Translations under genes and position numbers: made by a program
Part shown: positions 17,746-28,684 of the stretch, one piece after another
How positions within the stretch are numbered: the first letter of the stretch is position 1
Layout of the letters: each line of letters opens with the position of its first letter
Assembly: GCA_023375675.1 (NCBI GenBank)
Contig: JALQBC010000018.1
Coordinates: forward strand, 434,001-498,000
Reading direction: 5' to 3'
Source of the DNA: Cytospora piceicola
Taxonomy: Eukaryota; Ascomycota; Sordariomycetes; Diaporthales; Cytosporaceae
DNA: 64,000 nt
The notes under the pieces: model-generated
The model's database searches: none
Seen by the model: the letters and a program-made list of their open reading frames with translations, nothing else
What the model was told of the DNA's origin: nothing

Positions 17746-18377
17746 GTGGGTGGGGTCACATGGTAGTTGGTATCTTGTGGCTCCATCTTACCACAGGCCA
17801 TTCCTACTAACAGGCACACAACGACGAATAACACACTATTCCAGGACCCATAATGATTAAGGTTCTTACTCCAACCCAAATGTCACCCTCCATCCGCACT
17901 TACTCAATTCGCGCCTTGAATATTGAGTGGTGTTGTGAACACCACCCTTCCCCTCTCCTCCCCTCTCAGCCTTTCCATTGATATCCATCCCGTGGTTCCG
18001 GGTTCATGATGGGATTTTTCTCGGATGAAGCCAAACTTTGGTGACGCTACACCGCCTTTCCAGATGGTGCTGGCGATATTAGCTCAGCCCAGCCCAGGAG
18101 ATCTGTGGAATATGCCGAGTACATACCTAGCACTTGAGGTAGTAGGGGGGCCCACAGACAACTATAAGGTAGACTACCCAGGTAACCAGTAGATATTATA
18201 TGCCCATGTCAAGCTGATGTCCCCTTGAAATGATAGGCCCTGAAATCTACTGATCGGGTCAATGTATGCACATCACTTTATCATCATACATGAAGTGAGA
18301 ACTACAAACAGGGGAAATCTGGGGGCATATCCCCAGCCACTTCAGTAGGGAAACCGTTCAAAACAAGCTGGTACTAA
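17746..18377. other. Intergenic region
   Basis: About 630 bp with no coding signal. It includes short C/T-rich blocks and probably the promoter of the kinase-like gene. The remnant of a P450 gene starts at about 18378. Confidence 0.5.
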
Positions 18378-18837
18378 GTAACGCTCTCGGACGGTATCCA
18401 CCTCAAACGCGGTATTGGCGTCCTCATAACATCTCCGATGCGAGACCCATCGATATACGAGAAGCCGGATGAGTTCGATGGGTACCGGTTCTACCGGATT
18501 CGCCAGCAGGCTGGGAAGAAGAACGTAGGTGCCTCCTGTCTTACCCACCAGTAGTGAAGTGGACTAACAAGAACGAACCAAAGACGGCTCAGCTCGTCAC
18601 CACATCTTTAGCCGACTTGGGTTTTGGCTATGGGCAACATGCCTGTCCCGGTCGTTTCCTTGCTGTTCAGGAACTGAAGATTGTGCTGTGTCACCTCCTT
18701 TGATATATGATTTCAAACTTACCGAGGGAGCCCAGAAACCGCACCCAGTAGCTCATGGGAATAACTTAGACTCTGACAGCCTGGCAAAAATTACTATTCG
18801 GAGGCGAGAAGTTTGTGAGGTTGAAGGACGTCTATGA
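18378..18837 (+). pseudogene. Cytochrome P450 3' remnant (truncated, frameshifted)
   Basis: Two exon-like blocks, 18378-18524 and 18584-18837, are separated by an intron-like spacer (GTAGGT donor, CTAAC branch point, AAG acceptor) and read in frame across it. The first block gives VTLSDGIHLKRG, then [20 protein letters not shown], the PERF-region hallmark of P450s. The second gives [19 protein letters not shown], the heme-binding loop with its Cys ligand. After that a TGA at 18701 interrupts; shifting frame by one base (a lost T in a T run fits) restores YDFKLTEG and the C-terminal ITIRRRE. Upstream of 18378 the frame is closed by TAA, and the N-terminal half (membrane anchor, I helix, ExxR) is absent. 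It is therefore a dead fragment of a secondary-metabolism-type fungal P450, although the frameshift itself could be a sequencing error. Confidence 0.8.
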
Positions 18838-19520
18838 AGACTTGAGGGTTGTATTATCAATGAATACAACATATAATGTTAGACTGAAGCAATGTGATAT
18901 TTGGCATCCCCGTTAGAACACCATCAAGGAGACTTCCTAGAGAACAGCTCCACGGGGTAATAGGCGGTTGCTGGTCTAGGAGAAGGGAGTAATGACAACT
19001 GAAAACTTGCCATGACCATGTGTTGTTACTTCGGTGGTGATATCCCCTCGTGCGAAAGCGGCTAGGAAGTTGTCGTAACGGAGCTGTGTATCAGGAGATA
19101 TCAGTTGCTTGGGCTAAGGATGTCTCCAGCATGTTCGCAAGGAATTCATCTGGAATTATGCAAACTTAAATAAGCAAAGGGAAAAGAAGATCAGGAGCCT
19201 AGAAAGTCAAAATGGTGAGCAAGATGAATGAGGTGGATGTAACTGTGAACCACAAGCGGGTACTGTGTATGTTTACTGTATTATAGCACCTTGGTACCTG
19301 CAGGCAGGCGGGTCAATGCCCCGCGTTTAAGTGTATACTAAGTACACTACGTACTGTTCGACAGGGCTCTTTATCTTTCTTATCGAAGCTCCAGTAGCTC
19401 CCAGCTCCATCCAATCTAACTTTCCAGGTCTACAGAGCCGCCTAGGTATCATCATCATTACCACAACTACCAAACTCTCCTCAACCACAAACAATCCGCT
19501 CCTCACCCCTCCAAACAACC
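18838..19520. other. Intergenic region upstream of csn4
   Basis: 680 bp with no gene seen. The final 150 bases are rich in CA/CT and contain the likely csn4 leader. Confidence 0.5.
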
Positions 19521-20687
19521 ATGGCCTCGCAACAGCTGCCTCCCCAGGAGGCCGTTGCCCTCCAGCACGCCCTCCCCCAAGCCCAGTCAGCCTCCGACTT
19601 CACCACAATAGCCGACCAGACCTTCGCCCAGTCCCTCGGCATCGTGCACACGCGCGCCCTCCTCACAAGCCTCATCAGCACCCTCCGCGACCGGCAGAAC
19701 CACGACCTCTGGGTCGAGGTCGGCACCCACACCCTCGACATCCTCAACTCGTCCCCGACCCAGTCCTCCTCCTTCCTCGAGCAGGCCGCCCAGATCCGGG
19801 AGCTGATCGCCGATGGCCACGAGGCCAACGAGGACTTCACCGAGGCGGCGCGCGTGCTGGCCGAGATCCCGCTCGAGAGCAGCCAGCGGCGCGTCAGCGA
19901 CGAGGACAAGACCCGCGTGTGGATCCGCATCGTGCGCGACTACCTCGAGGTCGACGACTCCACCGCCGCCGAGACGTACCTCAACAAGATGAAGAACGTC
20001 ATCTTCAACATCGAGGACGCCACCGTCCAGCTGCACTTCAAGCTCTCCCAGGCCCGCATCAACGACGCCAAGCGCCAGTTCCTCGCCGCCAGCCAGGCCT
20101 ACCACGAGATCAGCTTCAGCAGCGCCATCGCCGAGGAGGAGAGGCTGCACACCCTGGCCATGGCCATCAAGTGCGCCATCCTGGCGCCCGCGGGCCCCCT
20201 GCGGTCCCGCGCCCTGGGCAGGCTGTACAAGGACGAGCGCGCCGCCGGCCTGGACGAGTTCGCCATGCTGGAGAAGATGTTCCTCGACCGGCTCATCGAC
20301 CCCGCCGAGGTCGACAAGTTCGCCCAGGGCCTGCAGCCGCACCAGCTCGCCACCACCGCCGACGGCTCCACCGTCCTGGCCCGCGCCATGGTCGAGCACA
20401 ACCTCCTCGCCGCCTCCCACCTGTACACCAACATCGACCTCGACGCCCTGGGCGTGCTGCTGGGCCTGGACGGGGAGAAGGCCGAGGACACCACCGCCAA
20501 GATGATAGAGCAGGGCCGCCTGGCCGGCAAGATCGACCAGATCGACCGGTGCATCTGGTTCGAGGATGCCCAGACCATCCGCCAGTGGGACGACCATGTC
20601 CTCGGCGTGGCGGAGGACGTGGAGAAGGTGATCGGCCAGATGCAAAAGGAGCAGCCCAGCTTCGTGTCGGGGAATCTCGTGGTCTAA
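19521..20687 (+). CDS. csn4: COP9 signalosome subunit 4
   Basis: A single-exon gene for 388 residues, close to the usual length of CSN4. The protein is alpha-helical throughout, with TPR-like helical repeats in the first 200 residues and a PCI domain at about 200-365. Recognisable blocks include RVWIRIVRDYLEVDDSTAAE, KLSQARINDAKRQFLAASQ, SRALGRLYKDERAAGLDEF, LEKMFLDRLIDP, LQPHQLATTADGSTVLARA, EHNLLAASHLYTNI and the winged-helix end DQIDRCIWFED. CSN4 is a scaffold subunit of the complex that removes Nedd8 from cullin-RING ligases; in moulds loss of the complex disturbs development, light response and secondary metabolism. The start at 19521 follows a CA-rich leader (AACAACCATGG). Codon use is strongly GC3-biased. 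The 3' end is convergent with the SGNH hydrolase gene. Confidence 0.95.
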   Translation: MASQQLPPQEAVALQHALPQAQSASDFTTIADQTFAQSLGIVHTRALLTSLISTLRDRQNHDLWVEVGTHTLDILNSSPTQSSSFLEQAAQIRELIADGHEANEDFTEAARVLAEIPLESSQRRVSDEDKTRVWIRIVRDYLEVDDSTAAETYLNKMKNVIFNIEDATVQLHFKLSQARINDAKRQFLAASQAYHEISFSSAIAEEERLHTLAMAIKCAILAPAGPLRSRALGRLYKDERAAGLDEFAMLEKMFLDRLIDPAEVDKFAQGLQPHQLATTADGSTVLARAMVEHNLLAASHLYTNIDLDALGVLLGLDGEKAEDTTAKMIEQGRLAGKIDQIDRCIWFEDAQTIRQWDDHVLGVAEDVEKVIGQMQKEQPSFVSGNLVV

Positions 20688-21020
20688 GCTGCCGGGGAAG
20701 ATGCGAGAATCATTGATGAGGACAGTACTGAGGACGGAGAAGCAATAGACAGCGATGCCTTGGGTTCCAAAACCGCCGATAGACATGCACGGCCGGCTGC
20801 TGCTGCGAAGACCTTTTATAGGCTACGAAGATATGATAACGTAACGAACAAGCATCAAATCAATATTATGGAACATCTGCGCGATGCGTCCATGTACAAA
20901 TTCAGACTGCCAACCTTCTATCCAACGCCGTGCTGTGACCCGTCCAGTGTATCTTAATCCCTATAATCCCATCCCATCACATACTCCAAACAATAAATAT
21001 ACCATGCTAAAGCTGCCAAA
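20688..21020. other. Short convergent intergenic region
   Basis: 333 bp between two 3' ends (csn4 and the SGNH hydrolase gene). AT content rises and the polyadenylation sites of both genes should lie here. No gene is seen. Confidence 0.6.
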
Positions 21021-22030
21021 TCATTCCAGATCCTTCCTCCTGACAACGTAGTATCCTTGGTCGAGCAGGTTGTCATCACCGACCTCCTCTTCAAAGTACT
21101 TATCATCGTCCTTGAACACCCTTCTCCGCTTGTTCGGCCGGTCCCCGTTGACCTGCGGCTGTAGCCTCCCCGGCGGCATGATGAGCTCTACCAGATGGGC
21201 AGCTATCCTCTCACCCATGAGGTCGTACCCGTCGGGCGTCAGGTGAATGGCGTCGTCCCAGTATCTCTCGCGCTCAGCATCGGCGAGGGACCAGAAGGGG
21301 ATCGCGGCGGCGAGGTCGAAGACGAAACTGGACAGGTCAGACAAGCACGTACACAACCAACAAGGAAAGGACAAGCTTACAAATTCTCCTGCTTATGACT
21401 CCTAATCAACTCATTGACCGCATCCCTCCTCGCCTTGACCCTCTCCCCAGCCCTCCCCCGGACCCCGGCCTCGGGTATCGTACAGGCCAGCACCCTGCCC
21501 CCCTTGGACAGCGCGACGTCCCAGCAGTCGCGCAGGGCCCTGTAGATGTCGCCGGCGGGGCGCGGGCGCGCGAGGTCGTTGGTGCCGCCGAGGACGACGG
21601 TCCAGTCGTAGGGCGTGCCGCCGCCCCTGGTCAGGAACTTGGGCTCGAGGCGCGCCAGGTACCGCCCGCCGGCGGCCGTGTCCCCCGGGAGCCCGTCGGC
21701 GTGGGCCTCGATGCCGAGGCGCGGGAAGGCCGAGGCGAGCACGCGCGCGAGGGACCCCGAGTAGGGGTGCTCCGAGGCGCCGAGCTGGGAGTAGCCGCTG
21801 GTGAGGGAGTCGCCGAAGCAGAGGATGCGGAGGGAGCGCTTTGGCTTGGGGGGCGGGGGCCCGTCTGTGTTGGTGTTGGCATTGTTGGTGGTGCTGGTGG
21901 TGGTGTCGGAGGCATCGGTGGGGTTCGCGGCGGAGGAGGCGGCCGTGTTATTGTTGTTGGACTTGGTCTCTGGCGATAGTGATGGGCTGGGTAGAGGTTG
22001 CGACGACGACGGGGATGTCATTGCTGCCAT
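21021..22030 (-). CDS. SGNH/GDSL-type hydrolase, intracellular
   Basis: Two minus-strand exons, 21381-22030 and 21021-21327, flank a 53-bp intron (GTAAGC donor, CAG acceptor) and encode 318 residues. The first 65 residues are a Ser/Thr/Asn/Pro-rich disordered lead. The catalytic fold follows with all four SGNH blocks: CFGDSLTSGYS (nucleophile Ser 75), DGLPGDTA (oxyanion Gly), VLGGTNDLA (Asn 151) and, in exon 2, YWDDAIHLTPDGYDLMG (Asp 242 and His 245). Splicing is confirmed because it joins the Ser/Gly/Asn half to the Asp/His block. The family hydrolyses esters, thioesters or acetyl groups; the substrate here is unknown. No secretion signal is visible, unlike secreted esterases, so a cytosolic role is likely. 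The last 45 residues are basic then acidic (NKRRRVFKDDDKYFEEE), possibly a nuclear-localisation-like patch. Confidence 0.9.
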
Positions 22031-23518
22031 GGTTGGCCAGGTCGCCGAGGCACGGATGGACGGAGTAGCTTGAATCCTTGGTTTGTGCAGGCTGGATGAG
22101 TACAGAAGGTTGTATATCTTGTTGCTTTGTTGACGGCGTTCCAGCTAGTGGTTGGGTGGAATGGAGTGGACTACTGTGTAGAATGAGTGTGTACAAGTGC
22201 AACAAGGCAGCAGAGCCGCAGGGGAGCAGATGGAATGGCGGGCACCCGGATGACGCTGGTCGCGGGGACACTGTGGGGGGAAGTGCAGGGGTTTATGATA
22301 GCAGGCTACTAACATCAAGCCCCCTGATGCCGGTGGCCTGGGGATGACTCCACATGACAAGATCAAGCACGAAACCTAACCCTGGCCGTTATAAGCAGGC
22401 CCAGGTGGTTAATCGTCTGAAGGTACCCAGGTAGTAAATACCTATCCACTTAGTGATACAGAATATATTTCTGCCGACCGTCGTGTATCCGACATATATG
22501 TATATATCTCTCTCTCTCTCTCCTTGCAGCTCTTAGCTGATATAAATACTATGCGGCTCGAGATATCTGGCTTCGTCCTATAAGGGAAATCATAGTGGTT
22601 ACCCTCTCAAGTGCTACATTCATATCTATCGTATAACCTATCTAAGCCATCTATCTGTAAGATATAAGAGGATATATGATATATTGGGGGTAAGACGCTC
22701 AACACAACTTTAATCATTCCATACGCTAGATATATGTGATATACCAAGGGTCAATAATACGGGAGGGTATGATGTATAGAGGGTAATCACTAGAGTTCCT
22801 ATCAGCAAAGCTCGATGGACAGAGAGGGATCACTCGGTGAATCTCCCCACCACCACTGGTAACCTCTCTTGGTCTTGGACTTATCGCGTTGCTCTTGCTG
22901 TTGTACTTAGTGCTGTCTTTGGTCGTGGCTAAGGTCTCCTGGAGTCACATTTGTATCGAGGAACGGGCTGGTGAGACTCTCGCATCCAACTGCAGGATCG
23001 ACATGCTTAAACATTCACATGCTGCAAAGCTTGTTCCACTCATGGGCCTTTAGGTTCCCCGGCTGTCCAGTTCTCGAGCTAACTAAACCGCATTATTTCG
23101 TACTCAAAAGGCTTTCAATTTGGTGAACATAGGCTATGCAGTCCGGTCCGGGTAGTCATATATCTTGATAGACTCTGGCGCTGTTACCAATCTGGTTCTT
23201 TCACAACCCCAATGTCCAATGTTCTCATGTATTGCAGCCCAACGTTATCCCTTGACAGATCATTTCTGACACAACTCAAACGCAGCCACCGAGAACGTGG
23301 CCCAATCACGTTTCGGTGGACGAAAACCCTATGAAAGATGGATTACCCCTCTTTCAACCTCTGCTGAACATGTACACTACACTGAGTTACCATCCACGCC
23401 ATTGCGGATCAGAACTGTTGACAGCCCTCAAGTGCTGGCCGAACACTGCCAATTGCATGTATTCCGCGAACGATTACAGCACCATTCAGCCAATATCTCG
23501 AGACCCTCGCCATCAAAA
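22031..23518. other. Intergenic region with AT-rich island
   Basis: 1.5 kb between divergent genes (SGNH hydrolase and HET protein). It includes a CT dinucleotide run at 22508-22522 and an AT-rich island at about 22440-22780 dominated by TATA and GATAT words, resembling a mutated repeat. The HET gene leader occupies the last 200 bases. No gene is seen. Confidence 0.5.
22508..22522. repeat. CT microsatellite
   Basis: About seven CT units at the left end of an AT-rich island. Confidence 0.8.
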
Positions 23519-25768
23519 ATGGACAAAGAATCAGTCTCGAGCCAAGAGGGCGCAGTGGCCAACGGAAGCGCCTCGTCATTCTGTGATGTCTGTCGTGGAT
23601 TCGGCGAGGAGGGCCACCTGCGTGGACAGATCATTCCAACTTACCCTGATGGTGAATTTACATACATTTACGTTCACTACCCAACTCTGGTGTCGTTGAG
23701 CGAGTCCGCGCAGACGGGCTGTCAGATTTGCGCGATGATTCTGCATGCTATCAAAGAACGTGACAGTATACGGGATTTTGGCGAGTTCGACGCGGCTTGG
23801 GCCGAGGCTGAAGAGCTAGAGGGCGCAAGGAAGGGTGCCTTCGATGTCGCCCCTGATACATTCGAGGTAGCTCGCCTGCTGGACAACGCCAAGGCTAGCG
23901 ACGGTTACTGTGCCAGGGGCTTGAACGCGTCCTCTTATAACTCGGGTCGGATTGTCCTGCTCTTCAACCTCTTGAGGGGCCCCACCCCGAGGGAATTTGG
24001 ACTACGGAAGAAGACTGGAGCGCAACATATTGAGATAAAGGTCCTGGCTTCTAACATACTTTACGCACATGACATGTTTGTCGTCAACACCCCGGTCGAT
24101 TCATTAGATCCTGGTGAGGCCTGCAGCTCCCCAGCACAAGACATTCTCTCAGAGCCTCATCTCGCCCTGGTTCGTCGGTGGTTGAACGTCTGTGCCTCCG
24201 AGCACAGTGAATGCAACGAACATCATGCACCGGCTCAAGAAAACCACTCACGACTGTTGAACACATTGGGCCGTTCCGGGACGAAGACTTTTGCGGCTGA
24301 GCACGAGGAAACTCGCTTACCGTATGTGTTGGCTCGAAGGTTGCCAACCCGATTGCTGGAAATATCCTCGGATCCGACTACAAGAGATGTTACCGGTGTG
24401 CGGATTGTGGAAAAGGGCGAAAGCGAAGGAGTATATGCTTGCCTCTCTTACTGCTGGGGTCAATCTTCCCAGAAATCAAAGACGACTAAGTCGAATGTGG
24501 CTCAATATCGCGAATCTATCGGGTTGGACGTCCTTCCCGGGACGATTATCGATGCCCTTAAGGTCTTCTGCAAGTTAGGCTTTCGTTATGTCTGGATTGA
24601 CTCCCTATGTATTATCCAGGATGACAACGACGACTGGCAGAAAGAAGCATCGAATATGGCCGCAATATACAGCAACTCCGCTTTGACTCTAGCTATCCAT
24701 TTGAGCGCTGACTCCTCTGAGGGCTTTTTACACAAACGGCTAAAGCCAAAGGATCGGCCGGCTTTTAAGAACGCCGCTAGACTGGCCTATACAGACGAAG
24801 ACACGGGCCAGGCAAAATTCATGCAACTATACCTCGACATTGAACAAGATATAGCGAGGTTCCTGCAAGACGGCTGGGTTCGTAGCTACCACGACGGCGA
24901 AAGACCAAGGAGCTCTTGGCTAGATCGGGCATGGACTTTCCAAGAGTGGCTCCTATCCCCACGCGTTCTGCATATCCACGAGGTAACAGTATGGGATTGT
25001 TTTGAGGGCTATGGCAATGAACACGAATACCGCTTTCTTACAACGAATACTTCGCAAAGAGCTCAAGCTCAGTGGAAGAATTATTACAGCTGGAATCGCC
25101 TCGTTGCGGAATACACCAGCCGCAGTATCAGCCATGTCGAGGATAGACTACCAGCCCTCGCCGGTCTGGCAGAGAAATATCAAAAGTTGACCGGTTTCAG
25201 GTACCTCGCCGGCATATGGTCAGAAGAGTTACCATTTTCACTGCTATGGCGAAGGGAAGGTGGCAATGTTGAGCCTCCTACAGTTGCCTGTCGTATACCA
25301 TCATGGAGCTGGGCTGCACTAGAATCGGACATCGACCTCTCATTGTGCTCCGGGGATTATCGTAGCTCTAAAACATCAGTCGTCTCAGCTCACGTTGAAT
25401 ACTGCCCTCACGGCTCTCTGTCAACAGTCAGCTATGGCTGGCTCGACATCAAGGGCCCTATCTGTCTTGTTGTCGGCTTTGAGGATACTGATTCGACCTG
25501 GGAGACTGAACTCAGCACGAAGGATAAAAATTTGAGTTGTGACGCCAGATGGGATCGCGTTACCAACTTCCCAGAGTACATCGCTCAATCTCAAATTTAC
25601 CTCTTAGAGGTGTCCTTTTCTACAGTATTTTCTGGGGATGCGTACGCGCTCATAATAAAGAGGACAGAGAAAGATGGCGGGAAAGATACTTTCCAGAGGC
25701 TGGGTCTTGCGTGGGTGGAAGGAGACACACAAGACTATTGGGAGGAGAAAAATATACGCCTGGTCTGA
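23519..25768 (+). CDS. HET-domain (heterokaryon incompatibility) protein
   Basis: A single exon encodes 749 residues from the ATG at 23519, which sits in a strong context (AAAATGG) and is the first in-frame ATG; the frame is open further upstream but without an ATG. An N-terminal region with Cys pairs (CDVCRGF, TGCQICAMI) is typical of this protein class. The HET domain spans about residues 300-480 with its three conserved blocks: YACLSYCWG (about 305), RYVWIDSLCIIQDD (about 355) and RAWTFQEWLLSPRVLHI (about 470). HET proteins trigger programmed cell death when genetically different fungal cells fuse, and many are orphan members of large families. There is no NACHT or repeat region here, so it is a HET-plus-unknown C-terminal architecture. 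The last 200 residues contain W-rich strands (RIPSWSWAALE) that are also common downstream of HET domains. Function in this strain is unproven. Confidence 0.92.
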   Translation: MDKESVSSQEGAVANGSASSFCDVCRGFGEEGHLRGQIIPTYPDGEFTYIYVHYPTLVSLSESAQTGCQICAMILHAIKERDSIRDFGEFDAAWAEAEELEGARKGAFDVAPDTFEVARLLDNAKASDGYCARGLNASSYNSGRIVLLFNLLRGPTPREFGLRKKTGAQHIEIKVLASNILYAHDMFVVNTPVDSLDPGEACSSPAQDILSEPHLALVRRWLNVCASEHSECNEHHAPAQENHSRLLNTLGRSGTKTFAAEHEETRLPYVLARRLPTRLLEISSDPTTRDVTGVRIVEKGESEGVYACLSYCWGQSSQKSKTTKSNVAQYRESIGLDVLPGTIIDALKVFCKLGFRYVWIDSLCIIQDDNDDWQKEASNMAAIYSNSALTLAIHLSADSSEGFLHKRLKPKDRPAFKNAARLAYTDEDTGQAKFMQLYLDIEQDIARFLQDGWVRSYHDGERPRSSWLDRAWTFQEWLLSPRVLHIHEVTVWDCFEGYGNEHEYRFLTTNTSQRAQAQWKNYYSWNRLVAEYTSRSISHVEDRLPALAGLAEKYQKLTGFRYLAGIWSEELPFSLLWRREGGNVEPPTVACRIPSWSWAALESDIDLSLCSGDYRSSKTSVVSAHVEYCPHGSLSTVSYGWLDIKGPICLVVGFEDTDSTWETELSTKDKNLSCDARWDRVTNFPEYIAQSQIYLLEVSFSTVFSGDAYALIIKRTEKDGGKDTFQRLGLAWVEGDTQDYWEEKNIRLV

Positions 25769-28684
25769 GAGAGGCTCGTTGGTAGGAACTTCTTCTTCAA
25801 GAACAGAAAGCTTGTAGTCGTTTTGCGTCAAGGTTTCAATGTTGCATAGCATGTTCACTGTTCACGGTGTCAGTCGTTGAAGTTCAACGGAATAGAGGCA
25901 AAGTATGGAAACTCCGTGAGTCCTCGATGCCTAGCATACACTATGGTAATACTCTTCAAAGCAATTCCGCCTCTATACTGAAAACCCACCACGAACTCGA
26001 CGACACAAGCCATAAGAATAAGCAGTAAGCTCGACGTCCTTATCAAGAATATGATGCATGTGGCCAACAGGAGATGCAGTCTCAATAGGGAGTGGAAAAC
26101 AAAGGTGCATGCAATGAGCTACTGCTGATGACTGAAATGGTTTCGAGAATCGCGAGAGATTGATGAAAAGACATGGAACTGCCTGTTATCTGACTTGGCC
26201 ATCGAGAAGCTGCGAGCGTATGTTTGGGCTTACGGGACTGAGAAGATACATATGGACGGTCGGCATCTGCGGAGTCCAACAGGTGTTGATGGTAAGCAAT
26301 GACCCTGGCCTGAGGTCTTGCCCAAGCAGCAATGTAGGGCACGATAGTGTCAGCAGTGCCCAAGCCACACTATCGGGGACGAGACGGTATTTGCCAACTA
26401 AACGCCGGGTCAACTGGTGTAAGCTGCCACTTGAGTGGCACAAATACGCGAGGACAAACGCAGGAACACACCCACGGCATTTGTCCTGTAAGGTGACCTC
26501 ATCGTTACAGTCAACTGGTCCTCCAGTGGTTACTGATAACCTCCTGAACAGTCATGCATACATACATACATATAGCTTCGACCTCGTTTTCAAGATTAAT
26601 GGGTCATCAGAAAGAACATATCCTTATCGTCCGGCAGCCGCCTATATTCCTCCTTCTGTTGCTTCTTTCTCCTCCTCCACTATGCTGTCTCGGCTCGCGA
26701 CAGATGTCCTTTTGAGCAACAGACCTGAAGATCATCAAAAGTGCAAAAGCAAGAGGGGATCTGCTGTGAAACTTCCTCCGCAGATCTCACATGTTCAAAA
26801 TGGTCCACACCACATCGCTTCTCTTCTCCCACCTTTCACAAGCTACCTCGGAACTCCCAAGGTCGTTCGCGATGACACAACACAACCCAGTAGAACACGA
26901 CAACATCAGTCTTCAGGGTGTGGAAAAGCAAGAAGCGCAGTGATACAACCATGGTAGCTACACGTAATCAGTGCGGGGAAGTCCAATCATACTTCATAGA
27001 TCGGCCTCCACTCTTGCTGGAAGAGGAAGTCATCCCGATCTCCATGGGTGTGGGCGGCCGCGATGCAGTTGATGGCGGCAACCCTAAATTGATGCTTTTT
27101 CGGAACGGCAACTTCCTTTTGTAGGGGGAGTCGCAGTGTTCTTCGGGCGTTAAAGTGCGGCCGTGAGGAGGAGGAACAAATAGAAGGTGGAAAACTTCAA
27201 ATGTTCTGAGTGAGCTGGACAGAGAGAGAGGGCAGAGCTAAGACTACCTAAATATTTATTCCCTTGACGTTTGGTGACACAGATGGCCCAAACCCTCAGG
27301 GTTCTAATATTGATGGGATGGTCGACAATCGGAAGAGATTATATTGGTTCCGTATATGCATCTCGAACATTTAAGTTCAATATTATGTTGTTGACCGAAC
27401 AAAAGAACGAGGTCCGTGAGCCGGACAAAAAGAAACACCCCAGCCACCACAGCCAGCCTAACTCTTTGGGTCTACCAACCCCGTTCAGCTTTATTGCATC
27501 ACGAGGACCAGAAATCACCACCATTCCTGTGCCAGTAGTTGTGATTGAAGATCAATCCGGGCAGGCAGGCAGGCAGGCAGGCAGGCAGGCTCTTCTTCAG
27601 TCACACGGCAACCCGCATTCTCACCGGCCCAAGTATGCATGGTGCTTGAGTGGACACAATTCTCCATTATCCTTGTCCAACCCTCAAACGGGAATGGCCT
27701 ATTAGAGAAACCAGAAGTCCTCACCTGCCCAAGGTTTCGGGAGCTCACGGAGCCCAATCCAGCCCGCATGCCCGGAGACATGGGTTCCGCATACACTCGG
27801 AGAAAGAGATAGATCAGTCTGGTACTGCACATGAATGCAACCACCCCAAATCGTCGCTACCACCTAGCTCGGTATGCTGCCCGCGGCACGCGGCACGCGG
27901 CAATGTCATCGCAGTCCTTCGCTACCATAGTAGACATGTTTCCATGGGAAAAGCATAGATACATAAGAAAGTCTGTCGTCCGATTCTAAGTTCAATATCA
28001 CAAGTTTGTCCGTAGTCTGAAATAATCTCCGTCCCAGGGTCCATCAACCTTACTTTTCTGAATGCTGTGATACGTCCCCTGCAGTTGAATGAAATTGGCA
28101 TTGCGCCTCTGGGACTACCTCTTCATGCAACAAGCTGGACGAAGGGCGTGCGTGTTGATGCTCATATGAGAGAACAAGACTTGTACGCGAAGACGCCCTC
28201 ACGCTCTAATTCTCATAACATCTCTCGTTCACAGCCGCCATATACGGTATCCCAAGCCTTGAGACAATTAGGTAACGGCCCAAGGACCAACATCATCACG
28301 AGTCCATTGGCAGAAGGCTTCCCATACAACAACGCATCACCTAGGATAGGTACCACGGCTACTACCAGGGCAACAAACCCAGGACCAGGTGATACGTCGA
28401 CTATACCAGCCACGGGAGACCAGGATCATCGACAAGATCAAGACAGATCAGGCTTCCAGCGCCAACGCACAGGCGGTCTCTTTGTCGAAGCATCCGATCC
28501 GTCACCACCACCTCCTCCACCGCAGCAACCACCACCCGATTTCAGTCCGCAGTCGCTCGCAGGGCTGTACTCTCGAGCGCTGTACAGTGACTCCCAGGAG
28601 AACTATCCGTATTCCGTGGAGGAGTACTCAAGGAAAGGTAGCAGGGGGAAAAGGAGAAAACCTTACCTCTTTCCAGTCGCCAGG
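25769..28684. other. 2.9 kb region with no supported gene
   Basis: Open frames exist (for example about 26160-26957 plus) but show no conserved motif, have unbiased codons and compete with frames on the other strand. A GGCA tetranucleotide array lies at 27559-27590. From about 28166 a frame open into the DUF3712 gene encodes a Pro/Ser-rich sequence with a PPPPPP run (about 28500); it may be leader rather than protein. Confidence 0.45.
27559..27590. repeat. GGCA tetranucleotide microsatellite
   Basis: About eight tandem GGCA units (on the plus strand) in non-coding DNA. Confidence 0.9.

Noticed and set aside
19587..20786. 399-codon open frame antisense to csn4
   Set aside because: A Gly/Val/Leu-rich shadow of strongly GC3-biased csn4 codons, without domain content.
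26160..26957. 265-codon plus frame
   Set aside because: No codon bias, no motif, and several competing frames; retained only as gene-free region.
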